This document shows, in pieces, positions 25,523 through 34,768 of a DNA stretch of 64,000 nt. A program made the translations under genes and the position numbers. The notes under the pieces are model-generated. The model saw only the letters and a program-made list of their open reading frames with translations, was not told the DNA's origin and ran no database searches. Origin of the DNA: Changchengzhania lutea (GTDB lineage: Bacteria; Bacteroidota; Bacteroidia; Flavobacteriales; Flavobacteriaceae); the NCBI RefSeq assembly GCF_006974145.1, contig NZ_CP039456.1:4066959-4130958 (forward strand), in the 5' to 3' direction. Within the stretch, counting starts at the first letter, position 1, and the number at the start of each line of letters is the position of its first letter.

Positions 25523-26353
25523 TTATTCAGAATACATTTTATAAAATTTTTGAGCCTGTAACGGAATGTGATTTTTTAAGTCTAGCTCTACAGCTTTAAC
25601 CACTTCTGGAAACATGATTTGCTCATACTCATCGCAATATATTTTTGCGATTTCAGTAGCCAAAACTAGTATATTTTTGAAATTATTGGTAATAAATCTT
25701 AAAAAATAACCATTGCCCTGAAAAGTGTCATTCACTTTTGATGTTGACTTTATATTGTTGGGCAAGTTCATTTCGGATAAGCTTTGGCGCCATATTTCAA
25801 CAGCTTCTCCAAAGCGCGCATTGTCAATATTAGAGGTTCCTAAATTCCAAGTTGGTACTTCTCGATCCCAACGTTTCCTATTATAGCTATGCATATCAAA
25901 AACGGTTACAAAACCAAACTTTTGTTCTAAAGTGCCCATAAGCGTATCAACGACTTTATAAAAGTTATGATGTTTCTGAAGGCTCTTTTTCTTCATCGAC
26001 TCTGTAAGTGGCTGTTTCCATAGTTTCTTTCCCCAAGCATCTTCGTAAATGGCATCGTCAGGCGCCCGGTTGAGATCATATTCAAAACGAGAATCGCAAC
26101 CCGCAATAACTATGGGATGGGACTGTACCATGTTTTTAGTTTCTGGATCTTCCTCGTACCAGCGTTCGTATTCGGTATGTAAACAATTATCCCAAAGCTC
26201 TTTTCTAAATTGATGCCCATCGTGAACGGCACCGCAGACATACGGTACATATGCATCAATTTTTATAGTGAAGGCATAATCTGAAGACACCGCTTCAAAA
26301 ATTTCTTCGTTCTTAATTTTATTAATTATCGTGTTTAATGGTAGTTTTTGCAT
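25523..26353 (-). CDS. N-formylglutamate amidohydrolase family protein
   Basis: The 276-residue protein shows N-formylglutamate deformylase-family blocks: GAVHDGHQFRKELWD (in place of the usual PHSG start), GCDSRFEYDLNRAPDDAIYED, VTVFDMHSYNRKRW and NDTFQGNGYFLRFI. Likely metal or catalytic residues are the His of VHDGH, Asp and Arg of DLNR, and the His of DMHS. Known members hydrolyse N-formyl-glutamate or other N-acyl amino acids. Histidine-degradation genes are absent here, so the substrate is probably different. It sits between the sulfurtransferase gene (three-base gap) and the metallopeptidase gene (no gap). Confidence 0.85.
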   Translation of the reverse strand: MQKLPLNTIINKIKNEEIFEAVSSDYAFTIKIDAYVPYVCGAVHDGHQFRKELWDNCLHTEYERWYEEDPETKNMVQSHPIVIAGCDSRFEYDLNRAPDDAIYEDAWGKKLWKQPLTESMKKKSLQKHHNFYKVVDTLMGTLEQKFGFVTVFDMHSYNRKRWDREVPTWNLGTSNIDNARFGEAVEIWRQSLSEMNLPNNIKSTSKVNDTFQGNGYFLRFITNNFKNILVLATEIAKIYCDEYEQIMFPEVVKAVELDLKNHIPLQAQKFYKMYSE

Positions 26354-26356
26354 AAT

Positions 26357-27178
26357 TTATTTTTCTACTAAAGTTCCCCATTCTGTCCATGAGCCATCAT
26401 ATACCGACATATTATCGTATCCAGTAATGGTTGCTCCAAGTGCCAGCACACAAGCGGTAAGCCCTGACCCACAGGAGAAAATAAGGTTATCGTCTTTTTT
26501 AGCCACAGCATCAAATGCTTTAACCAATTCTTCCTTTGGTTTTAAAAGGCCATCATTCAATATGTCTATATAGGGTAAATTCACTGAATTTGGAATGGTT
26601 CCCATTCTTAAGCCTTCTCTGGGTTCTGGTGCTTCTGAATTAAATCTTGCTTGGGAACGTGCATCTATAATTTTGTGGGTTTCGTTTGCTGAAGCCGCTT
26701 TAACATCATTAAAGAATGTCATGTATTCCGGTTGAAGATTTGCGACAAAATTACCAGCTTCACTTTGATAATTCTGCATCGGTTCAGTAGCGTATTTCGA
26801 TTTTAACCAAGCTGGGAAACCACCATTTAAAACGGCTACATTATTATGACCAAAAGCCTTAAACATCCACCATAGGCGGGCACTAGAATAAATCCCCTTA
26901 TCATCATAAACCACGATAGGCGTCTCTTTGTTAATTCCTAAAGTCCTAGCTTCTTTTTGGAACTGTTGTAAAGGAGGAAAAGCACTAGGAAACGGATTTG
27001 AAGTATCACTAAATTTCTTCTTAATATCAAAAAAGCGGGCATTAGGAATTTGCAATAGTGCGTCGTTGAATTCCTTATTAATGGTTCCATCTAAAATGAT
27101 AAGATCTTTAGCATACAAATGATTATGAAGCCACGCAACTGAAACAATAGGTTCATTTAGGAAAATATCAGAATTCAT
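26357..27178 (-). CDS. sseA: Two-domain sulfurtransferase (thiosulfate/3-mercaptopyruvate type)
   Basis: The 273-residue protein has two rhodanese domains (about 10-125 and 150-270). The N-domain is non-catalytic, and the C-domain holds the persulfide-forming Cys236 in FSCGSGLTA, a loop closer to 3-mercaptopyruvate sulfurtransferase than to thiosulfate sulfurtransferase. IVVYDDKGIYSSARLWWMFK and IIDARSQARFNSEAPEPREG match the SseA family. It transfers sulfane sulfur to cyanide, thioredoxin or glutathione. Its position between GshB-like genes suggests a link with low-molecular-weight thiol metabolism. The gene is 46 bp after the upstream ligase gene. Confidence 0.9.
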   Translation of the reverse strand: MNSDIFLNEPIVSVAWLHNHLYAKDLIILDGTINKEFNDALLQIPNARFFDIKKKFSDTSNPFPSAFPPLQQFQKEARTLGINKETPIVVYDDKGIYSSARLWWMFKAFGHNNVAVLNGGFPAWLKSKYATEPMQNYQSEAGNFVANLQPEYMTFFNDVKAASANETHKIIDARSQARFNSEAPEPREGLRMGTIPNSVNLPYIDILNDGLLKPKEELVKAFDAVAKKDDNLIFSCGSGLTACVLALGATITGYDNMSVYDGSWTEWGTLVEK

Positions 27179-27224
27179 TAAAAAAGATTTAACTGATTAC
27201 TGTTACTGAAAACTATTGGCTCAA

Positions 27225-28265
27225 TTACGCATCTTGAACTGTTTTTCTCAATCTTGTGCGTCTATCAAAAGCCTGTAATTTATCAATCACTTTCATTTCT
27301 AAAAAGTCAATTACTTTTTCTTCAATTTTAACTTTAAGTTTATATACTTTATTGATATAAGTGATGCCGCCTGGGGACATGACATTAACCTCAACTAATT
27401 TGCCACCAATAACATCAATGCCTACAAAATAAAGTCCGTCATTTACCAGTTTTGGACCGATTTGCTTACAGAGTGCTTTTTCTGTTTTTGTTAATGTGTG
27501 TTTTTGCACACTGCCTCCTGCCGACACATTTGATCGGTGATCGTCTGATCCTGGAACCCGTTTCATGGCGCCAACAGGTTCGCCATTTAAAATGAGAATG
27601 CGAACGTCACCTTGATCGGCACCTTCGATATAATCTTGAAGAATGACATAATTAGACGTACCGTCTCCACTACTATTAATATAAAAATCCAACAGGGAAT
27701 TAATATTACTCATAGCAGATTTTTCAATAAGAATGACGCCAGAGCCACCAAAACCATTCAGTGGTTTTAAAATCATTTTATCTGCCGCAGATTCTCTTAT
27801 CTGTTTTATCAAATAGTTTTTACTTTTTGATACATGCGTTGCTGGTATAATATTACTGTGCGCATCGCCAAAAGCGGCTGTATATAGTTTATTATTTGCT
27901 TCGCGCATGCCTTCTAATGAATTCATGATAAATACATCGTCCTTTACAGAATCCAAAAAATTAAGCATGATGGGATCTAACGGCGGATTTGCCCTAAAGA
28001 AAATCACGTCGAATCCTGCAAGTGGCAACATTTCTTCTCGTAATTGTACTTTGCTATAAAACGATTTTAAGGATGCTGGTGTTTTATCCATTCTTCCTAT
28101 AACCATGCAATTGGCAGTTGTTACACTGTTTCGAATGGTTAAATTTGCAGGTGTGCACATCGCAACGCCATGACCTCTTTTAACGCATTCTTTAATCAAA
28201 GCTAAACTGGTATCATTTTCAGGATCAATATCGCTCCAGGGATACATTATAAAACACACATTCAT
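27225..28265 (-). CDS. GshB-like ATP-grasp ligase (copy 2)
   Basis: The 346-residue ATP-grasp protein is related to glutathione synthetase but clearly different from the copy at 22569-23612. It starts MNVCFIMYPWSDIDPENDTS and contains IFFRANPPLDP, ILKPLNGFGGSGVILI, GDVRILILNGEP, HRSNVSAGGSVQ and the metal-binding VEVNVMSPGGI. It is the first gene of the five-gene operon and so likely sets its level. True GshB adds glycine to gamma-glutamylcysteine. Two unequal copies in one operon suggest sequential addition of different amino acids. A weak CAAATTTA (a minus-strand -7 box) lies at 28336-28343. Confidence 0.87.
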   Translation of the reverse strand: MNVCFIMYPWSDIDPENDTSLALIKECVKRGHGVAMCTPANLTIRNSVTTANCMVIGRMDKTPASLKSFYSKVQLREEMLPLAGFDVIFFRANPPLDPIMLNFLDSVKDDVFIMNSLEGMREANNKLYTAAFGDAHSNIIPATHVSKSKNYLIKQIRESAADKMILKPLNGFGGSGVILIEKSAMSNINSLLDFYINSSGDGTSNYVILQDYIEGADQGDVRILILNGEPVGAMKRVPGSDDHRSNVSAGGSVQKHTLTKTEKALCKQIGPKLVNDGLYFVGIDVIGGKLVEVNVMSPGGITYINKVYKLKVKIEEKVIDFLEMKVIDKLQAFDRRTRLRKTVQDA

Positions 28266-28363
28266 TTTTTATATATTTATATAGTACTCAATTAATTTAA
28301 GATTCTTCGTCTATGCTCAGGATAAGCGATTCATACAAATTTATTAAAAATTTGATTCTCTGC

Positions 28364-29689
28364 TTATTTTACATTTTCGTAATTATCGTCCCATTCTTTA
28401 GGTTTGGGGTCGTGTAATTTATCTAAAGATTTTGCCACCATCATCGAAACCGTAGCATCTCCTGTCACGTTCACCACTGTTCTGCACATATCTAAAGGTC
28501 TATCTACCGCAAAAATAAGTGCTAAACCTATAGGTAATAATTCCTCGGGAAAACCAATGGATTCCAATACTATAACCAACATCACCATGCCTGCACTAGG
28601 TACAGCCGCACTTCCTATGGATGCCAACAATGCTGTAGCCACGATAACCAGTTGGTTGGTAAATGTTAAGCCTTCTGGCCAAATCACCTGCATAATAAAC
28701 ACGGCGGCAATACCTTGGTATAAACTGGTGCCATCCATATTCACGGTAGCGCCAACGGGTAGCACAAAACCAGACACTTCCTTATCGACACCTAAATGCT
28801 CTTCAACACGTTCCATGGTTACGGGTAAAGTTGCCGCACTACTGCTGGTTGAAAACGCTAAAAGTTGGGCTGGACTTATTTGTTGCAAGAACCACATCGG
28901 TGATTTTTTTACATAAACGCTAATTAACAATAAATAGAAACCAATCATTAGAAGGAGTCCGCCCACAACACACAACGCATACATGAGCAACTTTACTAGA
29001 ATTTCGGTATCATCGAAAGCAATAATCACGTTTGCTAGTAAAGCAAACACGGCGTAAGGCGCAAAGAGCATGATTAAATCTACCATTTTCATGACCACTT
29101 CGTTAAGCGAGTCAAAGAAATCGATTAATGGCTTTGCTTTCTTTTCGCCGATTAACAGCAAACAAATCCCAACGAATAATGCGAAAAATATAACTTGTAA
29201 CATGGATGCCTCTACAAACGATTCGAAGATGTTACTTGGAAAAATATCCACTAGGGCTTGTAAGGGACCAGCATCTTTTTGTGCACTTGCTTTAGTAAGC
29301 TTGTCTACCACACCAGCATCGTTTTCATATTTCAACTTGATCTTTTCTATGGTATCTTGCGGCATTCCATTTCCTGGTTTTATAATATTTACAATACTTA
29401 AACCAATAATAATTGCCACTATAGTAGTTGTTACGTAAATTCCAATAGTACGTAAACCCATGGATTTTATTTTTGAGATATCCTTTAAATCTGAAATACC
29501 TTTGATGAGCGATGCTAAAATCAATGGGACTGCAATGAGCTTAAGAAGATTGATAAAGATAGTACCAAATGGGGCAATCCAATCGGAGACAAATCCTTTA
29601 CCACCATCAATGGTATTCATTATAAAACCAAAAATGATTCCAAGAATCATTCCTATGATAATCTTCCAGTGTAGTGCTAGTTTTTTCAT
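28364..29689 (-). CDS. Dicarboxylate/amino acid:cation symporter
   Basis: The 441-residue transporter of the DctA/GltP (DAACS, SLC1-like) family has about eight membrane segments. Family blocks are visible: MILGIIFGF, FINLLKLIAVPLILASL, the serine-rich hairpin AFSTSSSAATLPVTME, the PVGATVNMDGTSLYQG substrate/sodium region and VDRPLDMCRTVVNVTGDA near the end. It imports C4-dicarboxylates or acidic amino acids with Na+ or H+. The ATG at 29687-29689 was chosen. A TTG two codons earlier is possible but less likely. It is a single gene, upstream of and reading toward the ATP-grasp operon. Confidence 0.92.
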   Translation of the reverse strand: MKKLALHWKIIIGMILGIIFGFIMNTIDGGKGFVSDWIAPFGTIFINLLKLIAVPLILASLIKGISDLKDISKIKSMGLRTIGIYVTTTIVAIIIGLSIVNIIKPGNGMPQDTIEKIKLKYENDAGVVDKLTKASAQKDAGPLQALVDIFPSNIFESFVEASMLQVIFFALFVGICLLLIGEKKAKPLIDFFDSLNEVVMKMVDLIMLFAPYAVFALLANVIIAFDDTEILVKLLMYALCVVGGLLLMIGFYLLLISVYVKKSPMWFLQQISPAQLLAFSTSSSAATLPVTMERVEEHLGVDKEVSGFVLPVGATVNMDGTSLYQGIAAVFIMQVIWPEGLTFTNQLVIVATALLASIGSAAVPSAGMVMLVIVLESIGFPEELLPIGLALIFAVDRPLDMCRTVVNVTGDATVSMMVAKSLDKLHDPKPKEWDDNYENVK

Positions 29690-29833
29690 ATGCAACTTCT
29701 ATCCCCTAGACAAAGAGGTATCGTTTAAATTATATTAGTAATTGGTAATGCTTAAAAATCTTGAAGCAAGATAAGTATTTTTAAAAGTTTAATGTATTAA
29801 GAGATTGAAATAGTAATAAAATTCGGTTGGAAT

Positions 29834-30601
29834 TTAATCAGTCTCATAAATATCTTCCCTATCATCAATAGCATCTGTTACTGGATCTCTTCTAAACACT
29901 TCAATAATGTTGAAAATCAGAATACAAAATACCACCCAAATTGCACCAGCGATAAAACCGCCTGCAATATCAGAAGGAAAATGTACCCCTAAATATATTC
30001 TACTAACACCAATACTTAAAATAAGTATGGCCATAATGAGCATACCAGCATATTTAATGAATTTATTCATCTTCATTTTATAGAACAAATACATAATAAA
30101 CCCATAGAAAGACATCGCTGCCATGGCATGACCACTTGGATAACTTAATGTTTCGGCGGTTACTAAATGCTCAATAGTTGGTCGGGCTCTATTAATGGCG
30201 CGCTTTAAAACCAAATTTGAAAGTGCCGATAACACCATAACCAACCCTATCTGCATCATGTATTTGCGCTTTTTCAAAACCACAAGAGTGATGATTGCAG
30301 TGATTATGGTAACAACAATGTATCCGTTAACGTCGCCAACTCGGGTGACAAATGTGAAATAATCGGTTAATCCGGAAGAGCGATGGGAAATTACAAAATC
30401 GGTTACTTTATCATCGTAATAACTTAATTGATCTGTGGTTAAGGTATCTGTTAATTCGATAAAAAGATTGATGCCTAATACTACGAATATCAAGGCTAAA
30501 ATTACAATGACGACATAAGGAAGCGTAACATTGTAATAACCTAATTTATCTGCTAACGAATCTCTTAGCTTTTTAACAAAGGCAATGAGGGTATTTATCA
30601 T
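29834..30601 (-). CDS. PAP2 family membrane phosphatase
   Basis: This 255-residue protein has six predicted membrane segments and the three-part acid-phosphatase signature: KRAINRARP (KxxxxxxRP), PSGHAMAA and SRIYLGVHFPSD, the His of HFPSD being the nucleophile. Such proteins dephosphorylate undecaprenyl pyrophosphate or phosphatidate in the membrane. The N-terminal 40 residues form a long helix and first span. The acidic tail (DAIDDREDIYETD) should be cytoplasmic. It is 101 bp downstream of aroC on the same strand. Confidence 0.92.
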   Translation of the reverse strand: MINTLIAFVKKLRDSLADKLGYYNVTLPYVVIVILALIFVVLGINLFIELTDTLTTDQLSYYDDKVTDFVISHRSSGLTDYFTFVTRVGDVNGYIVVTIITAIITLVVLKKRKYMMQIGLVMVLSALSNLVLKRAINRARPTIEHLVTAETLSYPSGHAMAAMSFYGFIMYLFYKMKMNKFIKYAGMLIMAILILSIGVSRIYLGVHFPSDIAGGFIAGAIWVVFCILIFNIIEVFRRDPVTDAIDDREDIYETD

Positions 30602-30702
30602 AATTTGAAAATTGCTAAATATCTAAAGTTTTAAATATAATAGCATTTTATAAATTTTTGGTGCTCATTTGAAATTACCTTTAATAAGAATAAAAACCGT
30701 GC

Positions 30703-31764
30703 TTAACTATAAATCTTATTTATTAAATAAAAATCGGCAATTACCAATGCTGCCATGGCTTCTACAATGGGTACGGCACGAGGTACCACACAAGGGTCAT
30801 GACGCCCTTTGCCATGCATTTGAACCACTTTTCCTTCTTTATCGATAGTTTCATATTCTTGAATAAGCGTGGCAACGGGTTTAAAAGCCACGTTAAAATA
30901 GATGTCCATACCATTGCTTATACCGCCTTGAATCCCACCAGAAAAATTAGTTTTGGTGGTGCCGTCTGTATTAAAGGAATCGTTGTGATCACTGCCGTAC
31001 ATCGTACTTCCATGGAATCCGCTACCATATTCAAAACCTTTAACGGCGTTAATGGAAAGCATAGCCTTACCTAGTTCGGCATGTAGTTTATCAAAAACAG
31101 GCTCTCCTAAACCAACAGGCACATTTTTAATCACGCAGCTTACAATACCACCAACGGTGTCGCCTTTACTGCGTACTTCTTTTATGTAGGTTTCCATGTT
31201 TTTCGCCATGTCTTGGTCTGGACAGCGCACAATATTAGATTCTACTTTTGTGAGATCCAATTCGTTATACGGTTTGTCCAATTTCATGTTGCCAACCCCA
31301 GAAACGTAGGCGGTTATTTCGATACCTTTAAGCATTTGTTTAGCTATAGCACCAGCCACCACTCGACAAGCGGTTTCCCGTGCTGAACTGCGACCACCAC
31401 CACGATAGTCCCTTACGCCGTATTTTTTATCATAGGTATAATCGGCATGACTTGGACGGTAACTATCTTTTATATGCGAATAATCGTGAGATTTCTGATT
31501 GGTATTTTCAATAACAAAACCAATCGGTGTTCCTGTAGTGATCCCTTCAAAAATACCTGAATGAAACTTTACGGTGTCTGGCTCTTTACGTTGCGTTACA
31601 ATTGAAGATTGACCAGGTTTACGTCTGCCTAATTCATTTTGAATATCATCTAAATCTAATTTAATGCCAGATGGGCAACCATCAATGACACCACCTAAAG
31701 CCGGTCCGTGAGATTCCCCGTAAGTCGTTAGGTTAAATAGTTTTCCGAAGGAATTACCAGCCAT
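30703..31764 (-). CDS. aroC: Chorismate synthase
   Basis: This enzyme converts 5-enolpyruvylshikimate-3-phosphate to chorismate, the last shikimate-pathway step, needing reduced FMN. The 353-residue protein begins [23 protein letters not shown] and contains [37 protein letters not shown] and [21 protein letters not shown], which are the three family signatures. Length and start (the ATG at 31762-31764) agree with bacterial AroC. No other aromatic genes are adjacent. Confidence 0.97.
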   Translation of the reverse strand: MAGNSFGKLFNLTTYGESHGPALGGVIDGCPSGIKLDLDDIQNELGRRKPGQSSIVTQRKEPDTVKFHSGIFEGITTGTPIGFVIENTNQKSHDYSHIKDSYRPSHADYTYDKKYGVRDYRGGGRSSARETACRVVAGAIAKQMLKGIEITAYVSGVGNMKLDKPYNELDLTKVESNIVRCPDQDMAKNMETYIKEVRSKGDTVGGIVSCVIKNVPVGLGEPVFDKLHAELGKAMLSINAVKGFEYGSGFHGSTMYGSDHNDSFNTDGTTKTNFSGGIQGGISNGMDIYFNVAFKPVATLIQEYETIDKEGKVVQMHGKGRHDPCVVPRAVPIVEAMAALVIADFYLINKIYS

Positions 31765-31891
31765 AAGTACATTTTTTGGCTAAGTTAAATCTATTCTTAG
31801 AAATACGGAAATGAAATTACACTTAGCATTTTAAATTAAACTGAAACAGATATTGATTAATAGTCAAACAAAACCTAATTCAATGCGTCTC

Positions 31892-32041
31892 TTAAAATAA
31901 TAATTGAAAGTTTAAAATTACAGTTGGTATAGCCAAAGGTAATTTCCTGTAAACAGAGGCATCTGTGGCATAAATGGCTTTTATTAAATCGTCGTGTAGT
32001 AATTCTCCTGAAAGTTGTGACTGCAGCGATTTTAATTGCAT
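31892..32041 (-). pseudogene. N-terminal remnant of an FAD-linked oxidase (D-lactate dehydrogenase/GlcD type)
   Basis: On the minus strand an ATG at 32039-32041 opens 49 codons that include LSGELLHDDLIKAIYATDA and SVYRKLPLAIP. I recognise these as the start of the large FAD-binding plus Fe-S oxidases (DLD/GlcD-like, usually around 970 residues), whose N-termini have LYATDASxYR. The match stops at the PLAIP segment and the frame ends shortly afterwards at 31892. No later domain (PCMH FAD-binding, Fe-S cluster motifs) follows in any frame before aroC. I read it as a gene relic left by deletion. It lies in the 404-bp space between aroC and the barrel gene. Confidence 0.65.
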
Positions 32042-32090
32042 TGAGTTAAAGAATTTTTTGATTGTATAAATATATAGACAATATTCGCGT

Positions 32091-32098
32091 TATGTTTG
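32091..32098 (+). promoter_or_regulatory. Bacteroidota -7 box upstream of the small barrel gene
   Basis: TATGTTTG matches TAnnTTTG. The start of transcription would be near 32104, giving a leader of about 65 nt before the ATG at 32169. Confidence 0.4.
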
Positions 32099-32168
32099 CA
32101 GAGAATTTATAAATTTATGAAATGAACGAAAATAACAGGACATGAATTTTTAACTAAACTTTAAAATT

Positions 32169-32660
32169 ATGAAAAAAGTATTTTTATTATCATTCGCTTT
32201 AATAGCGTTTTCATTCGCATCTAGCGCACAGACTATTGCTGATAATGCTTTAGGACTAAGACTTGGTGACAGTGACGGTTTTGGAGCCGAAGTATCGTAT
32301 CAACGTGCTTTAGGAGCCAACAACAGATTAGAAGTAGATTTAGGCTGGAGAGACGGAAAAAACTTTGATGGTTTCAAACTTGCTGGATTATACCAATGGG
32401 TATGGAATATTGATGGTGGCTTCAACTGGTATGCCGGTGTTGGTGGAGGATTAGGATCGTTTAGTTTTGATGATAACAATGGAAATGACGAAACTGATAC
32501 CTTTATTTTTGCAGCTGGTGATATTGGAATTGAGTATAATTTTGATATTCCATTATTAATTTCATTGGATTTTAGACCTGAAATTGGTTTTGGTGATGAA
32601 TTATACGATAACAATGACTTAGATTTTGATATCGCTCTTGGTTTACGATACCAATTTTAA
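32169..32660 (+). CDS. Small outer-membrane beta-barrel protein
   Basis: This 163-residue protein has a signal peptide (about residues 1-20, ending FASSAQ), then roughly eight amphipathic strands with frequent Gly, Asp and aromatic residues (GLRLGDSDGFGAEVSYQRAL, GGFNWYAGVGGGLGSFSF) and a C-terminal strand ending LGLRYQF. A terminal Phe and alternating pattern are signs of BAM-inserted barrels. It has no OmpA-like peptidoglycan domain. The role is unknown. It may be a small porin-like or adhesion barrel. A strong bidirectional terminator follows. Confidence 0.85.
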   Translation: MKKVFLLSFALIAFSFASSAQTIADNALGLRLGDSDGFGAEVSYQRALGANNRLEVDLGWRDGKNFDGFKLAGLYQWVWNIDGGFNWYAGVGGGLGSFSFDDNNGNDETDTFIFAAGDIGIEYNFDIPLLISLDFRPEIGFGDELYDNNDLDFDIALGLRYQF

Positions 32661-32680
32661 ACTATCTAAAAAGTTAAATA

Positions 32681-32715
32681 AAAAAATCCGATAGATGCGT
32701 CTATCGGATTTTTTT
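32681..32715. terminator. Bidirectional hairpin terminator
   Basis: A 15-bp stem (AAAAAATCCGATAGA paired with its complement) around a TGCG loop ends in a T run. It lies between the convergent barrel and M61 peptidase genes. Confidence 0.9.
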
Positions 32716-32741
32716 TGTGCTATTGCTATAATTTACTCAAT

Positions 32742-34634
32742 CTATCCTCTTAACCAAGCCTCTCTTAATGCAATTTGGGCCTCAGTAGCATCTGCTTTTG
32801 CTTTAATGCCTTTACCCATGGTATAAGATTGGGTGAGTTTGGTTTTTACAACAAGTTCTTCGCCAGCTCTATCTAAAACCATCTCCATATCTGTTCCCGG
32901 TTTCCACATAAATACTTTCTGAAACATTTGATTTGCATTTTGCATAGTCAATTCTGTTCCATCTATGCTTTTGATCACATCATTCGGTTTTACCCCTTGC
33001 TCATTCCAAAAACTATTTGCTGTAACTAGACTATTAAAAAATACTTTCCCCTCTTGTGGGTTGGCGGCAACAATCAATTGTCCAGCATTTTGAATATAGT
33101 TCGTTTCAATTTTACTTTCTGAAATTTCCAGTCCTACTTTTTCTAAAAATGCGTTATAATCTATAGGCGTTGAACCGATAACGTGATCATCAAAAAAGGT
33201 TCTTAAAGATGGGTAGGTCATAGCCACGATTTCATCAATTAAATTGTCATCTACAAAAGGTTTGTCTTTACCATATTTATTAGATAACTCTTTCATTAAT
33301 GATAAAATACCGCGTTCACCATTACTTGCTTCACGCATTAAAATATCCACACACATTCCAATCAATGCTCCCTTTTGATATACATTATAGTATTGTGGTG
33401 CATATTCCTCATCTAAAACATTCTCACTCATTTCAGTAAAACTCATGGCATCATTCATTCCTCTTGAGGTTTGAATTTTATTCATAATTTTACTGTAAAA
33501 TTTATTTTCATCCACTAGACCTTGATCGATTTGGAATAGTGTCGCAAAATATTCAGTGACACCTTCGTACATCCATAAATGTTTCGAAAAGGTTGGGTTC
33601 GCATAATCAAAATAGTGCACATCTTCTGAGTGTACGCTTAAAGGCGTTACAATATGAAAAAACTCATGCGAGACAACATCTATTAGACTTTCAGCTAGAG
33701 CTTCAGCAGGAATAGCCTCTGGCATAACCACCACAGTAGATGTATGATGCTCTAAGGCACCAAATCCTTTCGGTGATTCTGGTTTTCCTTCAGATAAATA
33801 CACGTATATATCATATCGTGAGGTCGTATTAACATCGCCTAAATAGGCTTTCTGAGCCTGCATCATGGTCATAATAGTCTCTTTTAAAGACTTTGCTGAA
33901 TGCGTTTTATTTGGAGAATACACGCTCAATACAATTTTAATATCTCCCACTGGAAATTCTTCAACATCCAATTTTCCGTACATCATTGGGTTATCAGTAA
34001 TGTCAAAATATCTGGCTGCCATATAACTACTGATCATGCTCTTACCATCTTCACTCATTTTAGTACCTGCGTTTTGAAGCGCTGAAGTACGCACAAAATC
34101 TGAAGGTGCCGTAACGTCTAACTTATATTGATTGTTTTTTAAAGAGTCAAAATAACCAATAAACCCGTGTAAATTTAAAACGTAGTTATTTGGTTCTATA
34201 TTAGTTCCTGCCGGTGAAAACGGATTCTCTCCGCCAATGCCACCAGAAGTCTCCGTATCAAAGGTATCATTAACGTAGTATGTGATTTTGTCTAATTGTT
34301 TGGCGTTGGCTATAGTCCAAGTGTTTTTATCAGTATTCATTACAGCCATTTCGTTTCCGCTGTAATCATAAGCCTTTAAATCTTCAATATACTTCCCGAA
34401 ATCTGAAACAGAGTAAGTCCCTTGTACAACTCTTGGCAAACGATACGTTACCGTATCCAATAAAAAGCGTCCAGGATTTATAGTAACCGGTGCTTTATCT
34501 TCACTGATTTTCGTTAAATCGATGGCTGTTTCAATGGGTAAACTCGTAGCCAAATCGTTAGTAACCGGTTTTGTAGAGCTACAACTCGCTATTAAAATAC
34601 CTGCGAATAAGGCAACTAGTGTTCTATTCTTCAT
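32742..34634 (-). CDS. M61-type metallopeptidase lipoprotein with PDZ domain
   Basis: The 630-residue lipoprotein (lipobox Cys18 in LIASCSS) has an N-terminal beta domain (about 30-260), a gluzincin core with the zinc motif HEFFHIVTP and the downstream ligand Glu in WMYEGVTEYFATL, helical region to about 500 and a C-terminal PDZ domain (about 520-610, containing GVKPNDVIKSIDGTEL). This order is the M61 glycyl-aminopeptidase family. The HExxH motif is intact, so it should be active on peptides at the cell surface or in the periplasm. It shares the terminator with the convergent barrel gene. Confidence 0.9.
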   Translation of the reverse strand: MKNRTLVALFAGILIASCSSTKPVTNDLATSLPIETAIDLTKISEDKAPVTINPGRFLLDTVTYRLPRVVQGTYSVSDFGKYIEDLKAYDYSGNEMAVMNTDKNTWTIANAKQLDKITYYVNDTFDTETSGGIGGENPFSPAGTNIEPNNYVLNLHGFIGYFDSLKNNQYKLDVTAPSDFVRTSALQNAGTKMSEDGKSMISSYMAARYFDITDNPMMYGKLDVEEFPVGDIKIVLSVYSPNKTHSAKSLKETIMTMMQAQKAYLGDVNTTSRYDIYVYLSEGKPESPKGFGALEHHTSTVVVMPEAIPAEALAESLIDVVSHEFFHIVTPLSVHSEDVHYFDYANPTFSKHLWMYEGVTEYFATLFQIDQGLVDENKFYSKIMNKIQTSRGMNDAMSFTEMSENVLDEEYAPQYYNVYQKGALIGMCVDILMREASNGERGILSLMKELSNKYGKDKPFVDDNLIDEIVAMTYPSLRTFFDDHVIGSTPIDYNAFLEKVGLEISESKIETNYIQNAGQLIVAANPQEGKVFFNSLVTANSFWNEQGVKPNDVIKSIDGTELTMQNANQMFQKVFMWKPGTDMEMVLDRAGEELVVKTKLTQSYTMGKGIKAKADATEAQIALREAWLRG

Positions 34635-34768
34635 ATGTTATTTAAATAAATGTTCCGTTAATTGACGTCGAAAATACTATTATGTTACGGCTTGATTTCT
34701 TAAGATTATGTTAAAAAGATGATTTGTGTATATTCGTTGGTAACAATTTAATACAGTCTGGAATAAAA

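Noticed and set aside
28306..28322. TTCGTCTATGCTCAGGA, like the core of the repeat at 118-188
   Set aside because: It is a single half with several mismatches and no matching second arm nearby. It is noted only as a possible decayed relative.
28336..28343. Minus-strand TAAATTTG upstream of the ATP-grasp operon as its promoter
   Set aside because: The box matches but it is 70 bp from the ATG, has no -33 partner and lies in an AT-rich stretch where chance matches are common. It is only mentioned within the gene entry.
28404..28916. A 170-codon open frame on the plus strand opposite the dicarboxylate symporter
   Set aside because: It lies fully antisense to a well-conserved transporter and its translation is a low-complexity run of Thr, Ser, Asn and Pro. 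The symporter motifs explain the sequence.
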